DNA from: Aradus depressus
Lineage: Eukaryota > Arthropoda > Insecta > Hemiptera > Aradidae
Length of the DNA stretch: 64,000 nucleotides
NCBI GenBank assembly: GCA_963662175.1
Contig: OY759219.1
Location: 48,414,675 to 48,478,674, forward strand
Direction: 5' to 3'
Within the stretch, counting starts at the first letter, position 1. Every line of letters starts with the position of its first letter. Of this stretch, positions 1 through 10,840 are shown piece by piece. The notes under the pieces were generated by a model. That model made no database searches, was not told where the DNA came from, and saw nothing but the letters and a program-made list of their open reading frames with translations. The translations under genes and the position numbers were made by a program.

Positions 1-780
1 AAACAACACAACTGTAATTTTACAGTTTTTTCACCAGAGAGCAGAAGTGTCGCTTTACTATTTACCGAGATCACAATCCTATTTTATAGAAAAACGTCAG
101 TTGTGAGTTAATATGATTTTTGATTTGTGTCCCTTTTCTATCAACGGAACGATATATTAGGTACCTGTTTTGGTGTTTCATCCTCGGCAGGTTTAGCTGT
201 AAACAAACCCTTCTTAAGAGGGTTGGTGTATAAGAATGGTTCGCACCAAACGTACTGCGTAACTAAACCTGACCATCGTGTAACCCCGAAAACCGCATTC
301 TTTGTAAGTGTACATTTTTTGTTGAATATATACAACATTTAAAAAATAAGTTTCTTTTATTCATTTATTATATTATTCAAAATATTTTCGCGTTCCTTAA
401 CTTCGAAAATGTTAATGTCGTGTCGATACGTTTCATTACAATGACAGTTATAAGAAATTTTGAATTGAGCCTTCTCTTCTGATACCTTCCTTCTCTATAA
501 CCGATTTGACTGAAAATCAATAGGTGTCTTCCTTATGGAGGGATATACCTTGTTTACTTGGATGCTCGCATTTGCAAATGAAGCAAACTCAACATAACAT
601 AACAAAATTGAATGTTTTTAGCGAAGCTATGCAAGGAGAAAAAACAAAATGGAATTATAATATTGGTTTCAATATTTTCTATACTTTTAAAAGTCCAATT
701 TAAATTCTGTGAACATGGAGAAGATCATAAAATTCTGCACCGGAATCAGGTCTTGTATTTATTTAGTTATTAGTGTAAAG
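1..780. other. Intron or flanking DNA, nothing assigned
   Basis: AT-rich sequence with no recognisable gene or transposon end. The stretch 127-342 is open on both strands for about 65-70 codons, but I recognise no family and see no codon bias, so I do not call it coding. Confidence 0.5.
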
Positions 781-783
781 ATA

Positions 784-1187
784 ATTGAAATGTGTGCATC
801 ACATCCATTCCCCAGCATCACTGTAACATGGATGTTACACATTGAAAGGTCTGCATCACAGCCACTCCCCAGCATCACTGTAACATGGATGTTACACATT
901 GAAATGTGTGCATCACATCCACTCCCCAGCATCACTGTAACATGGATGTTACACATTGAAATTTCTGCATCACAGCCACTCCCCAGCATCACTGTAACAT
1001 GGATGTTACACATTGAAATGTGTGCATCACATCCACTCCCCAGCATCACTGTAACATGGATGTTACACATTGAAATTTCTGCATCACAGCCACTCCCCAG
1101 CATCACTGTAACATGGATGTTACACATTGAAATGTCTGCATCACAGCCACTCCCCAGCATCACTGTAACGTGGATGTTACACATTGG
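784..1187. repeat. 57-bp minisatellite, 7 copies, with palindrome
   Basis: Seven head-to-tail copies of a 57-bp unit. Two monomer types roughly alternate, one with TGTGCATCACATCC and one with TCTGCATCACAGCC, so the array partly grew as a 114-bp dimer. Every monomer carries the inverted repeat TGTAACATGGATGTTACA: 8-bp arms around GG, with one base changed in the last copy. Because 57 is divisible by three, both strands stay open through the array (207 and 141 codons). Those frames are a by-product of the repeat period and not genes. Confidence 0.93.
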
Positions 1188-1207
1188 AAAAACGGAAACA
1201 TATTTTG

Positions 1208-1539
1208 GGGGTGAGCCTGGAGAAGCGGAGGACTCCGATCATCCTTGTTATAAACCAGGTCTCGCATCCTCCGCTCTGCCGTCGTTATCAGGCATCACAC
1301 CTGCCCCAGCTTCTCCGGTGAGGCTACATTAGACAAAAGGACAGTAAAAGTGGGCCCACCTGGGGGTGAGCCCGGAGAACCGGAGGACTCCGATCATCCT
1401 TGTTATAAACCAAGCCTCGCATCCTCCGTACCAGGTCACAGGGGTTGGCGGGGCTGTACCGTCGTTATCAGGCATCACACCTGCCCCAGCTTCACCGGTG
1501 GGGCTACATTAGACAAAAGGACAGTAAAAGTGGGCCCAC
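1208..1539 (-). repeat. Two decayed tandem copies of a host exon 3' end
   Basis: The 3' part of the host exon at 1540-1805 and its flanking intron are repeated twice further downstream on the minus strand. The nearer copy begins at about 1366 with a period of exactly 180 bp; the farther one begins at about 1211, 155 bp on. Read in the exon frame, the nearer copy still gives GCEAWF...VLRFSGLTP and the farther one a diverged version, whereas the real exon reads GECEAWFGKKVLRVLRFSGL. Both copies have lost the P-loop part. This is a partial exon triplication. I cannot tell whether the spare copies are ever spliced in. Confidence 0.75.
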
Positions 1540-1805
1540 CTGGGGGTGAGCCCGGAGAACCGGAGGACCCGGAGCACCTTCTTCCCGAACCAGGCCTCGC
1601 ATTCCCCGTAGATGTGAGTGAGGAGAGATGTCTTGCCGGAGCCGTGGGGGCCCACCAGGATGATGGGGGGGTGGCGGGGTTCTGCCGACGTCATGAGGTC
1701 CCGGACCTGCTCCAGGACTCGCTCCAGGCCCTCCTCCTTCCCATTGTCCTCAGCCAGAGACCTCGAGCAGTTCGCCAAATGCACCAGCGCTTCCTTGAAC
1801 ACCTC
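1540..1805 (-). CDS. Host gene exon with P-loop, STAND NTPase (NWD1/TTC41-like)
   Basis: This exon of about 266 bp encodes the start of the nucleotide-binding domain. The Walker A motif GPHGSGKTSLL is preceded by PPIILV and followed by a VLRF.G.TP segment, as expected for STAND/NACHT-type ATPases of the NWD1, TTC41 and TEP1 group, which use ATP binding to control assembly. A pyrimidine stretch and TTACAG at 1806-1811 form the acceptor, and the exon starts in phase 0 with GAG, matching the phase-0 end of the upstream exon at 10681. The proposed donor is CCCCAG/GTGGGC at 1540/1539; it is weaker than the others, so the 3' border is less certain. The exon is GC-richer than its surroundings. Downstream exons (Walker B, WD or TPR repeats) would lie to the left of the window. 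Confidence 0.75.
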
Positions 1806-1811
1806 CTGTAA

Positions 1812-2655
1812 CAAAAACTCTTCTTTAGCCACCCTCTCAAGAGAACACTGCAATGGCGGGGCATATACACATGAGACCTTGTTATAGGCTCTTCTAGTGT
1901 TTCCTACAATCATGGAATTCGTCTTTGATCACTGTTTTTCATTGGTATGCGCTTAATGACCTCATGAAGCTCATTGTTAGGAAAACTCACTTAACCGACT
2001 TTATATAACTAACAAAAATGACTCTAGTCCGAGAGAAACAACACAACATTTACATTAGAGAAAGTTAATTCAACTAAATAACAGAAAACCGGCTGAAAAT
2101 AACTGTACTAACTGTTCAACTGCACACAAATTTAGTCCATAGAACATCTGACTCAATCTCTCATACCGGTATAAATATAATTCCTAGAATCCACAAGTTA
2201 CCATCATATATGATTGGACAGATTTAAAAACGTCTGGAAAGTCTACAAGTGAAACTTGTTCTAAAACAATATTTTAGTAGAATCAAAATACTGAAATAAC
2301 ATACATATATTTAAAAAAAATTACTTTTAGAGACAAAATAAAACAATACCTTGAATGAATGCAAACTGTAAATAATAGTTGTGAATAAATCAGAACAAGG
2401 ATAAGTTTGAATATTAAGATTTCAAAGTGTAACTTGTCCCGGGCACCTTTGAAATGAATGGTACAGTTCATAACAACATTAACAATATTTTAAAAATTGA
2501 AATAAATGTTACAAAAAAACTTTATTTTTTATTATTTTATTATTTATAATTATTATTGTATAGATTTCCTGTCGGCTGACCGAGTTAGTTTAAAATATAT
2601 GTGAGCCGTAATGTTAGTTATTGCGACTCATAATTATAATTATTAGACCGGTCTT
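1812..2655. other. Intron, nothing assigned
   Basis: AT-rich intron of the minus-strand host gene. I see no transposon ends and no coding signal. Confidence 0.5.
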
Positions 2656-2659
2656 TCGT

Positions 2660-2800
2660 CGATCTGGTGAACATTAACCCGACTCTACTTTGGAAGTCCT
2701 TACTTTTGCATATCTTAAATTTGTATTGACCTAGGGCAGGGGTCTTGAACGACTATCTGAACATCGTACATGCTCGGGACCATTGATTTTCAGATGTATG
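2660..2800 (-). mobile_element. Diverged SINE fragment (SINE family 1)
   Basis: The block reads as the reverse complement of the 3' half of the SINE at 51123-51469. Recognisable parts are CCCGACTCTACTTTGG, CCTAGGGCAGGGGTCTT and CATGCTCGGGACCAT, all in the right order and spacing. It is clearly older than the other copies, with many substitutions and no head region. Confidence 0.6.
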
Positions 2801-3500
2801 AACCTATCCAGTGCTCTTACCCCTTCTCTGGAATCGCTAGGCTTCCCCCTATTTTTTTTTGAAATCTGTATGTTTGTACTACCTAAACCAAGTACTTCAT
2901 GAAGCACCCAGTCTCCCAGTTTCCTTAATGAACCTGAGAATGCTCCCGTGGTCCAATCTTCTAAAATCCTCCTCTGTTATTACATCTTTACCAAAGATGT
3001 GAAATCTCGTTTCAAATTCAATAGGTCAACTTTATTTGAATCATGAGAACGCGCCGTAAGCAGCGAAATTAACATCCGGGACCATTCTATTAGAGTAACA
3101 TCGCGTTCCAAATGCCGGGAGGTTCATAAATGAAAATTGCCCAATATTCCGGGACTAGGAATGCCGAAATTGCAAGCCCTAATAGGAATTCATTTGATAG
3201 CAAATGCGAACCGGAGACCGACATTAATTAAGACAGGGCCCGTCTGAAAGATGTCGGATTTAATGCTTTGTAGATTAATGATAGAAGTGGGGGTGAGGAA
3301 AGGAAGGTTTTCTCAGCCTCATTTTCCAAAAACACTTTTTTCTTCATCCCATCAGGATGATCCCTTCAGGATGATAGAAAATCTGAGAAGACAGCTCATC
3401 TTTTATGTTGTTAGCAGGGGCGGAGGGGGGAATCAAAAGGGCAAAGGGAAAGAAATCTTTTGTACACCAAAGATGAGTGTTTTTGTGACTCATATCCAGG
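2801..3500. other. Intron, nothing assigned
   Basis: No recognised feature. A 115-codon open frame on the plus strand at 3251-3598 runs into the neighbouring SINE and has no family resemblance, so I do not call it a gene. Confidence 0.5.
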
Positions 3501-3502
3501 AT

Positions 3503-3770
3503 TTAATAACGAGGTCATATCGCCTACTACCACAGCTCTCTCATCGCTTTGGTGGACGTGAGCCGGACTTTGCCCACCCTAAATTTTTATTCACCTAGGG
3601 TAGGGGTCTTTAAGAAGTACCTGACATCGAACAGGCTCGGGACCATCTTAACGGCTAATTCTAAGGACGGTGTGCTGAAGGTTGTTTCACCTCCCAGATT
3701 ATAATCCTAAGAACCTCGTCCGGGTTTCGAACCCGCGATCTAGAGCTCAATAAGCAAGGCAATTACATTT
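3503..3770 (-). mobile_element. SINE family 1, minus strand
   Basis: Nearly full-length tRNA-derived SINE in reverse orientation. It runs from GAGGTCATATCGCCTACTAC through the shared body (CACCTAGGGTAGGGGTCTTT, CAGGCTCGGGACCAT) to the tRNA-like head, where the complementary B box appears as GGGTTTCGAACCCGCGATC. The outer end of the head is degraded. Confidence 0.8.
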
Positions 3771-3826
3771 CCATTTGTAATTCCATATTTCAAATAAGCT
3801 GACGACTGTATCCCACAGGAAAGAAT

Positions 3827-3854
3827 CCCCCCCCCCCCCCCCCCCCCCCCCCCC
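3827..3854. repeat. Poly-C tract, 28 nt
   Basis: Uninterrupted run of 28 C. It is one of several unusually long G/C homopolymers in this otherwise AT-rich window; the others are noted with their regions. Confidence 0.95.
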
Positions 3855-4540
3855 GTTCTCTCCGTATGATTATTATTAACAACAGTTTTTATTTTTTGTC
3901 AGGGCATCGCATGTTATCAACTTCAGGTAAAGTAATAAAACGCATAGTAAGCCGGGTAATCAGCTAGTTAAACGTAAAATGAATATTGTTAAAAAATAAC
4001 TACAAAAGGGCCACAAACGGAGCCAGACTCAATGACAGGCAGTGGGTGCACTTCGATGTATGATTTAACTAAACGCATCAACATAAAATTAAGTTGAGGA
4101 TTAAGAAGGCCTTGAGTAAGACACGTATTGATTTTATACCACATCGATAAGTTGGTTTCAAGGAGAGTGATGAAGAAACCGGTGATTCACCGACAACCAT
4201 TTGGCATGATTGTCCTCATTCCCCAGGGAGGGGTACCAACTAAGAGTTATGAAGTGATGTTATAAGAAAGGTGATGTTATAAGGGGTATGGTTGTTCTGT
4301 CTGTCTGCCTGTCTCAAGAAACCGGTGATGGATTGAGCCAGAAAAATGGTTTGTGATCGCCACCTTTAATCATTTTGTTGCCGCACTTTCTGAGCTCTGC
4401 TCTGTCATGCCGAGCTTTATTAAGCTATTGTTCTTTTCTGCTTTATTTCAGTTATTCACAATCTTCCTGATTGGCACGAGAGCCTATCATAAAATATACA
4501 ACAATAGAAATTTAGGGATAAGGAAAAAAATAAAATTATG
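3855..4540. other. Intron, nothing assigned
   Basis: No recognised feature apart from short low-complexity stretches, including CTGTCTGTCTGCCTGTCTC near 4297. Confidence 0.5.
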
Positions 4541-5447
4541 AAGTTTAAATGGAGGCGACTTAGCTGACCGAGCGGGGAGTCAAGTCCCGGGGCTTTATGG
4601 CCAAGTGTGCGAGAGAGACAGAACATAGAGACATTTAAATGGAGGCGACTTAGCTGATCGAGCGGGCAGTCAAGTCCCGGGGCTTTATGGCCAAGTGTGC
4701 GAGAGAGACAGAACATAGAGACATTTAAATGGAGGCGACTTAACTGATCGAGCGGGGAGTCAAGTCCCGGGGCTTTATGGCCAAGTGTGCGAGAGAGACA
4801 GAACATAGAGACATTTAAATGGAGGCGACTTAGCTGATCGAGCGGGGAGTCAAGTCCCGGGGCTTTATGGCCAAGTGTGCGAGAGAGACAGAACATAGAG
4901 ACATTTAAATGGAGGCGACTTAGCTGATCGAGCGGGGAGTCAAGTCCCGGGTCTTTATGGCCAAGTGTGCGAGAGAGACAGAACATAGAGACATTTAAAT
5001 GGAGGCGACTTAGCTGATCGAGCGGGCAGTCAAGTCCCGGGGCTTTATGGCCAAGTGTGCGAGAGAGACAGAACATAGAGACATTTAAATGGAGGCGACT
5101 TAGCTGATCGAGCGGGGAGTCAAGTCCCGGGTCTTTATGGCCAAGTGTGCGAGAGAGACAGAACATAGAGACATTTAAATGGAGGCGACTTAGCTGATCG
5201 AGCGGGGAGTCAAGTCCCGGGGCTTTATGGCCAAGTGTGCGAGAGAGACAGAACATAGAGACATTTAAATGGAGGCGACTTAGCTGATCGAGCGGGGAGT
5301 CAAGTCCCGGGGCTTTATGGTCAAGTGTGCGAGAGAGACAGAACATAGAGACATTTAAATGGAGGCGACTTAGCTGATCGAGCGGGGAGTCAAGTCCCGG
5401 GGCTTTATGGCCAAGTGTGCGAGAGAGACAGAACATAGAGACATTTA
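4541..5447. repeat. 90-bp satellite, 10 copies
   Basis: Ten head-to-tail copies of a 90-bp unit beginning TTTAAATGGAGGCGACTTAG. Copies are almost identical, differing at a few positions (GGGGAGTC or GGGCAGTC, CGGGGC or CGGGTC). The variants recur at spaced copies, suggesting blocks were copied together. The unit length is divisible by three and the minus strand lacks stops, so a 336-codon frame with a 30-residue repeat results. There is no upstream promoter or conserved flank to suggest a real protein. Confidence 0.95.
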
Positions 5448-5924
5448 TCCCCCTTCTCAAAGCCACACAATTGACTCTATTTTAGTTTAAAAATGGTTTG
5501 GTTTACATTCATAAACAGAATTGAAGGGTCGAACGATTTTTTTTCTTTTAATGCCCGCGTAGTCCTAATTTCGGAACTATGTCTTATATTTACTGAAAAA
5601 CGAGGTACAGTGCAGATAATATAAACTAATTTTGAACTCACTTAAGAAAGAGGCTGAATAGTTTCTTCAGAAACAGAAAACTACGATATCTAAGAAACTT
5701 GCCGCGCTCCTTAATAGAATTAGCACGACCGACATGGTCTGGGTCAAGAACCGACAGACTGTGTGTTTCCATGACAATGGTTCACTCCCAGTCTATAACC
5801 GAATAGATGTACATTTAGGTATATTAACTGCAATTTTGGAGTTATCTGTATAACTTTTTATTTATGCAGAACATACAAAATAATACATGAATAAAAATGT
5901 TGCTCGAATCGTAATTTTTTCCTT
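5448..5924. other. Intron, nothing assigned
   Basis: AT-rich DNA between the 90-bp satellite and a SINE. I see nothing recognisable. Confidence 0.5.
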
Positions 5925-6116
5925 TTAATTGGCCTCATGTGCGATGCACATAAGCCATTTCGCTATAACGGTGTTGTTATTGGTTACATGGCCATGGGAG
6001 GGAGTTCTTTCTATGAAATAATTCCCGTCCGGTAGAGAGGGGATTCGAACGCGCAACCATGGTGTGATCATGCCACCCAAGCCCTAGGCTCTAACCAGCA
6101 CAGCCATCATGGCTCT
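5925..6116 (-). mobile_element. SINE family 2, minus strand
   Basis: About 190 bp shared with 9658-9815. It is distinct from SINE family 1. In reverse orientation it carries a tRNA-like promoter: GGGATTCGAACGCGCAACCAT is the complement of a B box, and the end AGCCCTAGGCTCTAACCAGC resembles a tRNA 5' half. Both copies share TTGGC..ATGT.CGATGCA.A..AGCCAT and GGGAGG.AGTTCT.TCTA.GAAATAA. I infer a tRNA-derived SINE from the box motifs and from the two dispersed copies. Confidence 0.65.
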
Positions 6117-6889
6117 AATCTATATTAATAAAGCTGAAACGGTGTTTGTTTGTGGGTTTGTTCCAGCTAAACTAACCTAAACAGCTGGACGGATTTTTAT
6201 TAAACTTCCCATCCTTTTGAGCCCGATTGAATAATAGGCTATGTGGCGTCCCAAAATTTTGAATGGGAGGGGGGGTTGTGGGGGTAGGCCTATGTATACA
6301 TATAGTCGTTGCAAGGCAGATACAAGCTGGGTTGTCTGCCGTTGAAGGCCTTATTCCAAATGAATAATTGAAAATTATGACATGATGAATGTACTGTTGA
6401 AGAATTGAATAGAATTCGAATGAGAGATATTAGGAGAAATGTCAAAGTTCTCCGGGCAACCTAACCTAACCTAAGTCAGGAACCATAAATAATGCTCCAT
6501 GTGACAAAAATATCGATTCAGGAGTCAAAACGGTTGATCGATGTTAAGAGAACGATTTTTCTTTTTTTTTACTTCTCCAGCTTTACGAAGTATAGGGGAA
6601 GTTATATATTCGGTCAGAAGTTCAATAATGAGTTTTCAACGGAAATTCATGTTTTCCGACCTCCTGTTTCCAGAAATTGAAAAAAAAATGTGTGTATCTG
6701 TGAACACAATAACTATAGTAATGAACATAGCAACATGAAATTTTATATTTAAATTTAAAACCACAAAACCATTTATCTTCTATTTCAATAATACACGTTA
6801 AAAAAGAGGACGATGAATCTCCGGCAAAGTACTTCCCCAGAACGAATTAATCGGGCTCTTTAATCCTCATACTAAATTTTGTGTCGATA

Positions 6890-7375
6890 AATTCATTAAA
6901 TTTTTAATTTAAAAAACGAAATTTGATGTTGATACATTCATTACTTCGGCATTTATTGGGATTTTGAACTGGGCCCCCTCCCCGAAACACCCCCTCCCCT
7001 CAGTCGATATCGCTGAAATTTGACTGGTTATGTCCTCAGTGGATTTTAATTTTAAATACGAAATTTGAAGTTGATACATTCATTATATCGCCAGTAATTA
7101 GGATTTCGAACTGAGCCCCCACCCCGGAACTCCCCCCTCCCCTCAGACGATATCGCTCAAATATGACTGGTTATGTCCTCAGTGGATTTTAATTTTAAAT
7201 ACGAAATTTGAAGTTGATACATTCATTACATCGCCAGTTATTAGGATTTCGAACTGAGCCCCCACCCCGGAACTCCCCCCTCCCCTCAGTCGATATCGCT
7301 GAAATCTGACTGGGTATGTCCTCAGTGAATGTTAATTTTAAATACGAAATTTGATGTTGATACATTCATTAGGTC
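6890..7375. repeat. About 142-bp tandem repeat inside Helitron
   Basis: Three to four copies of a unit that includes AATACGAAATTTGAAGTTGA, TACATTCATTA, a GAACTGAGCCCC block and CAGTCGATATCGCTGAAAT. The two best copies are 142 bp apart. Similar pieces (ACTGCCGATGTAATGAATTT) recur near 54770, so the unit is dispersed as well as tandem. Confidence 0.8.
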
Positions 7376-8261
7376 GGCAGTTATTGGGATTTTTAAATTC
7401 AGATTCGCTTATCTACCCATTCTCTTCCACCGGCTTCTATACTTCTATACTGGAACGGGGTTTGTTTGTATGTTTATACCAGCATCACGCCCAAACGGCT
7501 GGACGGATATTCATGAAACTTCACATGTAGCATCCTTTCGAGCCCGATTGAATAATAGGCTATGTGGTGTCCCAAAATTTCGAACGGGAGGGGGGCTCTG
7601 AGGGGGTGGGGGGTGGGGGGGGGGAGCTAAGCATTAAAATAGTGCTAACTTATTAATTAATGGTCGGATTGTCATGAAATTTCATATTTAGTATTCTTAA
7701 AGGCCAAATAGGAAAACAGAGTGTATGGCGTCCCATATCTTTGAACGGGAGGGGGGGTTGTGGGGGTAGGCATAAGTATAAATATAGTGCTAACTCTTTA
7801 ACGGTTGGTCGGATTGTCACGAAATTTCACATGTAGTATTCCTGAAGGTCTAATAGAAAAATAAGGTGTTAGGCGTCCCAAAGTTTTGAACGGGAGGGGG
7901 GGTTGAGGGGTGGCCTAAGTATAAATATAGAGCTAGCTCACTAACAGTTGGTCGTATTGTCACGAAATTTCACATGTAGTATTCCTGAAGGCCAAATAGA
8001 AAAATGAGGTGTGTGGCGTCCCAAAGTTTTGAACGGGAGGGAGGGTTTGGGGGGGCCTAAGTATAAATATAGTCTTAGCTCACTAATGGTTCGTCGGATT
8101 GTGACGATATTTCACATTTAGTATTCCTGAAGGCCGAATAGAAAAATACACCATGTGACATTTTAGAAATTTGAAGGGGGGGAGGGGGTCTAAGCATAAA
8201 AATAATGCAGACTGATTAAAGGGTAATCGGATTGTCATGAATTTCACATGTAGTAGTAGTA

Positions 8262-8700
8262 ACTATGTATTCGCTGTGGGGTCCGCTGTTGCAAGGCATT
8301 TACTAGCTGTGATGCCCAGCGTTCCTAATATCGTACTAGTTGTGGGGTCCGCCGTCGCAAGGCACATACTAGCTGTGATGCCCAGCGTTCCTAACACTAG
8401 GTGTGGGGTCCGCCGTTACAAGACACTTACTAGCTCTGGTGCCCAGCGTTCCTAACTACGTAATAGCTGTAGGGTCCGCCGTCGCAAGGAACATACTAGC
8501 TGTAGTGCCCAGCGTTCTTAACTACGTACTAGGTGTGGGGTCCGCCGTCGCAAGGCACATACTAGATGTGATGCCCAGCGTTCCTAACTTCGTACTAGCT
8601 GTGGTGCCCAGCGATGCTAAGTATTCACTAGCTGGGGTTTCCGCCGTTGAAAGGCGCATACTAGCTGTGGTGTCCAGGGGTCCTGAAAACTTACTAGCGT
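8262..8700. repeat. About 66-bp minisatellite near Helitron 3' end
   Basis: Six to seven degenerate copies of a unit containing GTGGGGTCCGCCGTCGCAAG, GCACATACTAGCTGTGATGC and CCAGCGTTCCTAAC. A related stretch in reverse orientation lies at 18335-18440 inside the minus-strand Helitron, so this minisatellite belongs to the Helitron family. Confidence 0.85.
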
Positions 8701-8820
8701 TACTATAGTATGAATAATCGAAAATTATAACATCATGAATGTCGAAGAATTGAATAGACTTAAAGGAGATATTGGGAGAAAATTCAAAGTTCCCCGGGCA
8801 ACGCCGGGTATTACTGCTAG

Positions 8821-9115
8821 TCTATATTAGTAAAGCTGAAACGGGGTTTGTGTGTTTGTTTGTTTGTTCCAACATCACGCCCAAACGGCTTGACGGATTT
8901 CCATAAAACTTCACATGTAGCATCCTTTCGAGCCCGATTGACTAATAGACTATGTGGCGTCCAAAAATTTTGAACGGGAGGGGGGGTTGTAAGGGGGGCT
9001 AAGCATAAAAACAGTGCTAACTCATTAACTAATGCTCGGATTGTCATGAAATTTCATATGTAGTATTCTTAAAGGCCTAATAGAAAAACAGAGTGTGTGA
9101 CGTTATGATATAGAT
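8821..9115 (+). mobile_element. Second Helitron 5' part, head-to-tail
   Basis: TCTATATTAGTAAAGCTGAA begins directly after the CTAG end of the previous Helitron, with no spacer. The following 290 bp match the 5' region of that element and its GGGAGGGGGGGTTGT units. No 3' hairpin or CTRR end is recognised before similarity stops near 9115, so this copy is truncated. Confidence 0.65.
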
Positions 9116-9657
9116 AATTGACAGGCTATATAGATAAGTACTATACAAATCATAACTCCCATGAAAACTCATAACTGAGAAAGAATGCAACCCATGGCAG
9201 GAAATTCTCGATAGAAGACTAGACGAGGTGGGGGTTACATGTGATTAGAGAGGTTTTGATTGTCTCTGGCGGGCGACAATTATTTGTTTGAAATCATATC
9301 GGTTTGATTTACTGAACCATTTGAGGAAATGTCCAAACATATCAAGTTCAACCAACGAACGGCGCCAGTGATTGGGCTACTCGTTTTCACGAGAAACTCC
9401 AGCCCGAAATGCACTAAAGCCGAATCAATCCTCTGACACCCGCTATTTAATACAAATATATGACCCTCTTCTCAGGCGTCTGGTGACCCGATTATAGGAA
9501 TATCGGATTTAAAATTATAAGTACTTTGATATAAACAAAAAATTGTTAATTATATTTAAAAAAAGGGTCTAAATGACACCAAAACAGAAATGGAAAAATT
9601 AATGTGTTATTGGGAAAGCGGCAACAACTGATTGGACTTAACCTCCCTGAACTTTTT
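9116..9657. other. Intron, nothing assigned
   Basis: No recognised gene or transposon end. Confidence 0.5.
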
Positions 9658-9815
9658 TTTATTTTTATTTTGGCTTTATGTACGATGCATATTAGCCATG
9701 TCACTGTGTAATTTACTAGTTATTTACGACATCTATGGACCCGGGAGGAAGTTCTATCTACGAAATAAAACTCACTCCCGGACATTCGAACCCACAAACC
9801 ATGGTGAGACCATGC
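9658..9815 (-). mobile_element. SINE family 2, second copy
   Basis: Diverged copy of the element at 5925-6116, with the same order of blocks: TTTGGCTTTATGTACGATGC, GGGAGGAAGTTCTATCTACG, then the complementary B-box region CATTCGAACCCACAAACCAT. It is shorter than the first copy at the tRNA end. Confidence 0.6.
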
Positions 9816-10680
9816 GACGAACGGTTCCCCGAAACTGAGAAAAGGTCAAATAAAATGTTTTGAATAATGAAATAATATGTTATTAATATTATTCACTTAT
9901 CACATGAGTGTAGGTTAGTTGACATACGAGTATAGTTTAACGTTGGTCCAGTAATATTTATGGTGATATATTTAATAATGCAATGTTATTCATATTTTTT
10001 CAGCTCTTCACGTGAAAAAAAAAAAATAGTTAAAGCCCGGGCATGAGACACAAAAATCAAGTAACTAAAACACAAAAAATGACTAAAATTACCAGAAAAG
10101 TCTGTTAGGGCGTTAACAGATTTACGAAATTAATGGTTGACGAGAACAAAAATGGTGCAGAGCGTTCTTTGTAACATGCAACTTAACAACCGTGTAAATA
10201 ATCTTGAGAGTCCTTTACAAAAAATAACTAATAATAAGCAAATTGATATAAAATCTGAGATAAATTTTATTAAAATTACTTGCATTATTACATGCAAATA
10301 AGAAATTAAATTTCATAATTGACTCTACGGCATTTGCTAAGTTCCATGATAGTCCCATATTTATAATTGCTTACTTGCTTATAGAACAGCTGTTATAGAT
10401 TTTTAGCCCAAACGATCCAATTTTTGGAGGGATTACAAAAACATAATTGATTAATTGGCGCTGGGGAAGTACATAACTGACGATTGATCGACGTATTTCC
10501 TTTCTTCTGCTATCGGCAGTGATATTGTTTTAATAAAACATACAATCAAATTGACAACTTATAGAGTACCTACAATTTTACTCCCACTATGCTTACAGTA
10601 AAGTAATTTTTGGGCCCTCAAATAATTGATTCATAGATCCTCATAATCCTAATTGCAGATATAGATGAACTGTTGAGTAC
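9816..10680. other. Intron with a short SINE tail fragment
   Basis: AT-rich intron. At 10029-10050, AGTTAAAGCCCGGGCATGAG matches the 3' end of SINE family 1. Nothing else is recognised. Confidence 0.5.
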
Positions 10681-10840
10681 CTGTATGGTCTTGTTTCTGG
10701 CATTGATTTCGGGCTTCTCCTCGATGCTCTTGTTGATCATGTCTTGTAGTTTTGCAGAAACAGTCTCCTGGAAGATTGTCAGGTAGGTGTCGTGTTCAGG
10801 AATGTCAGGGTCTATCCGGCCCCCCTCTCTCCAGCCCACT
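10681..10840 (-). CDS. Host gene exon, region before the NTPase domain
   Basis: This 160-bp exon is bounded by TTGTTGCAG on the 5' side and CAG/GTACTC on the 3' side. It completes a codon begun in the exon at 11816 (TC+A gives Ser) and ends in phase 0. The product SVGWREGGRIDPDIPEHDTY, followed by L.IFQE.V..KLQDMINKSI, matches the pattern W..GGIDP....HD.YL that precedes the P-loop in NWD1/TTC41-type STAND proteins. I see no stop or frame break. The 975-bp intron before it is the shortest of the four. Confidence 0.78.

Larger units (their letters stand above)
6119..8820 (+). mobile_element. Non-autonomous Helitron (about 2.7 kb)
   Basis: The 5' end TCTATATTAATAAAGCTGAA follows an A, and the 3' end is CTAG at 8817-8820, preceded by the hairpin CCCGG-GCAACG-CCGGG. 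A TC start and a CTRR end with a nearby hairpin are Helitron hallmarks. No Rep/helicase frame is present. The interior is a patchwork: a fragment of the same 3' region near 6440 (CTCCGGGCAACC), a 142-bp repeat block, copies of a 130-140 bp unit (GGAGGGGGGGTTGTGGGGGT), and a 66-bp minisatellite. The boundaries are well supported; whether all 2.7 kb moved as one unit is an inference. Confidence 0.75.

Noticed and set aside
127..342. Open frames on both strands as an exon
   Set aside because: Overlapping open frames on both strands without codon bias or family match.
709..1332. 207- and 141-codon frames on both strands
   Set aside because: They arise from the 57-bp minisatellite and are open on both strands at once.
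1350..1811. 153-codon plus-strand frame
   Set aside because: It is antisense to the host exon and its duplicated tails.
4456..5466. 336-codon open frame on the minus strand
   Set aside because: It is created by the 90-bp satellite, whose period is divisible by three. No promoter or conserved flank is seen, so not called a gene.
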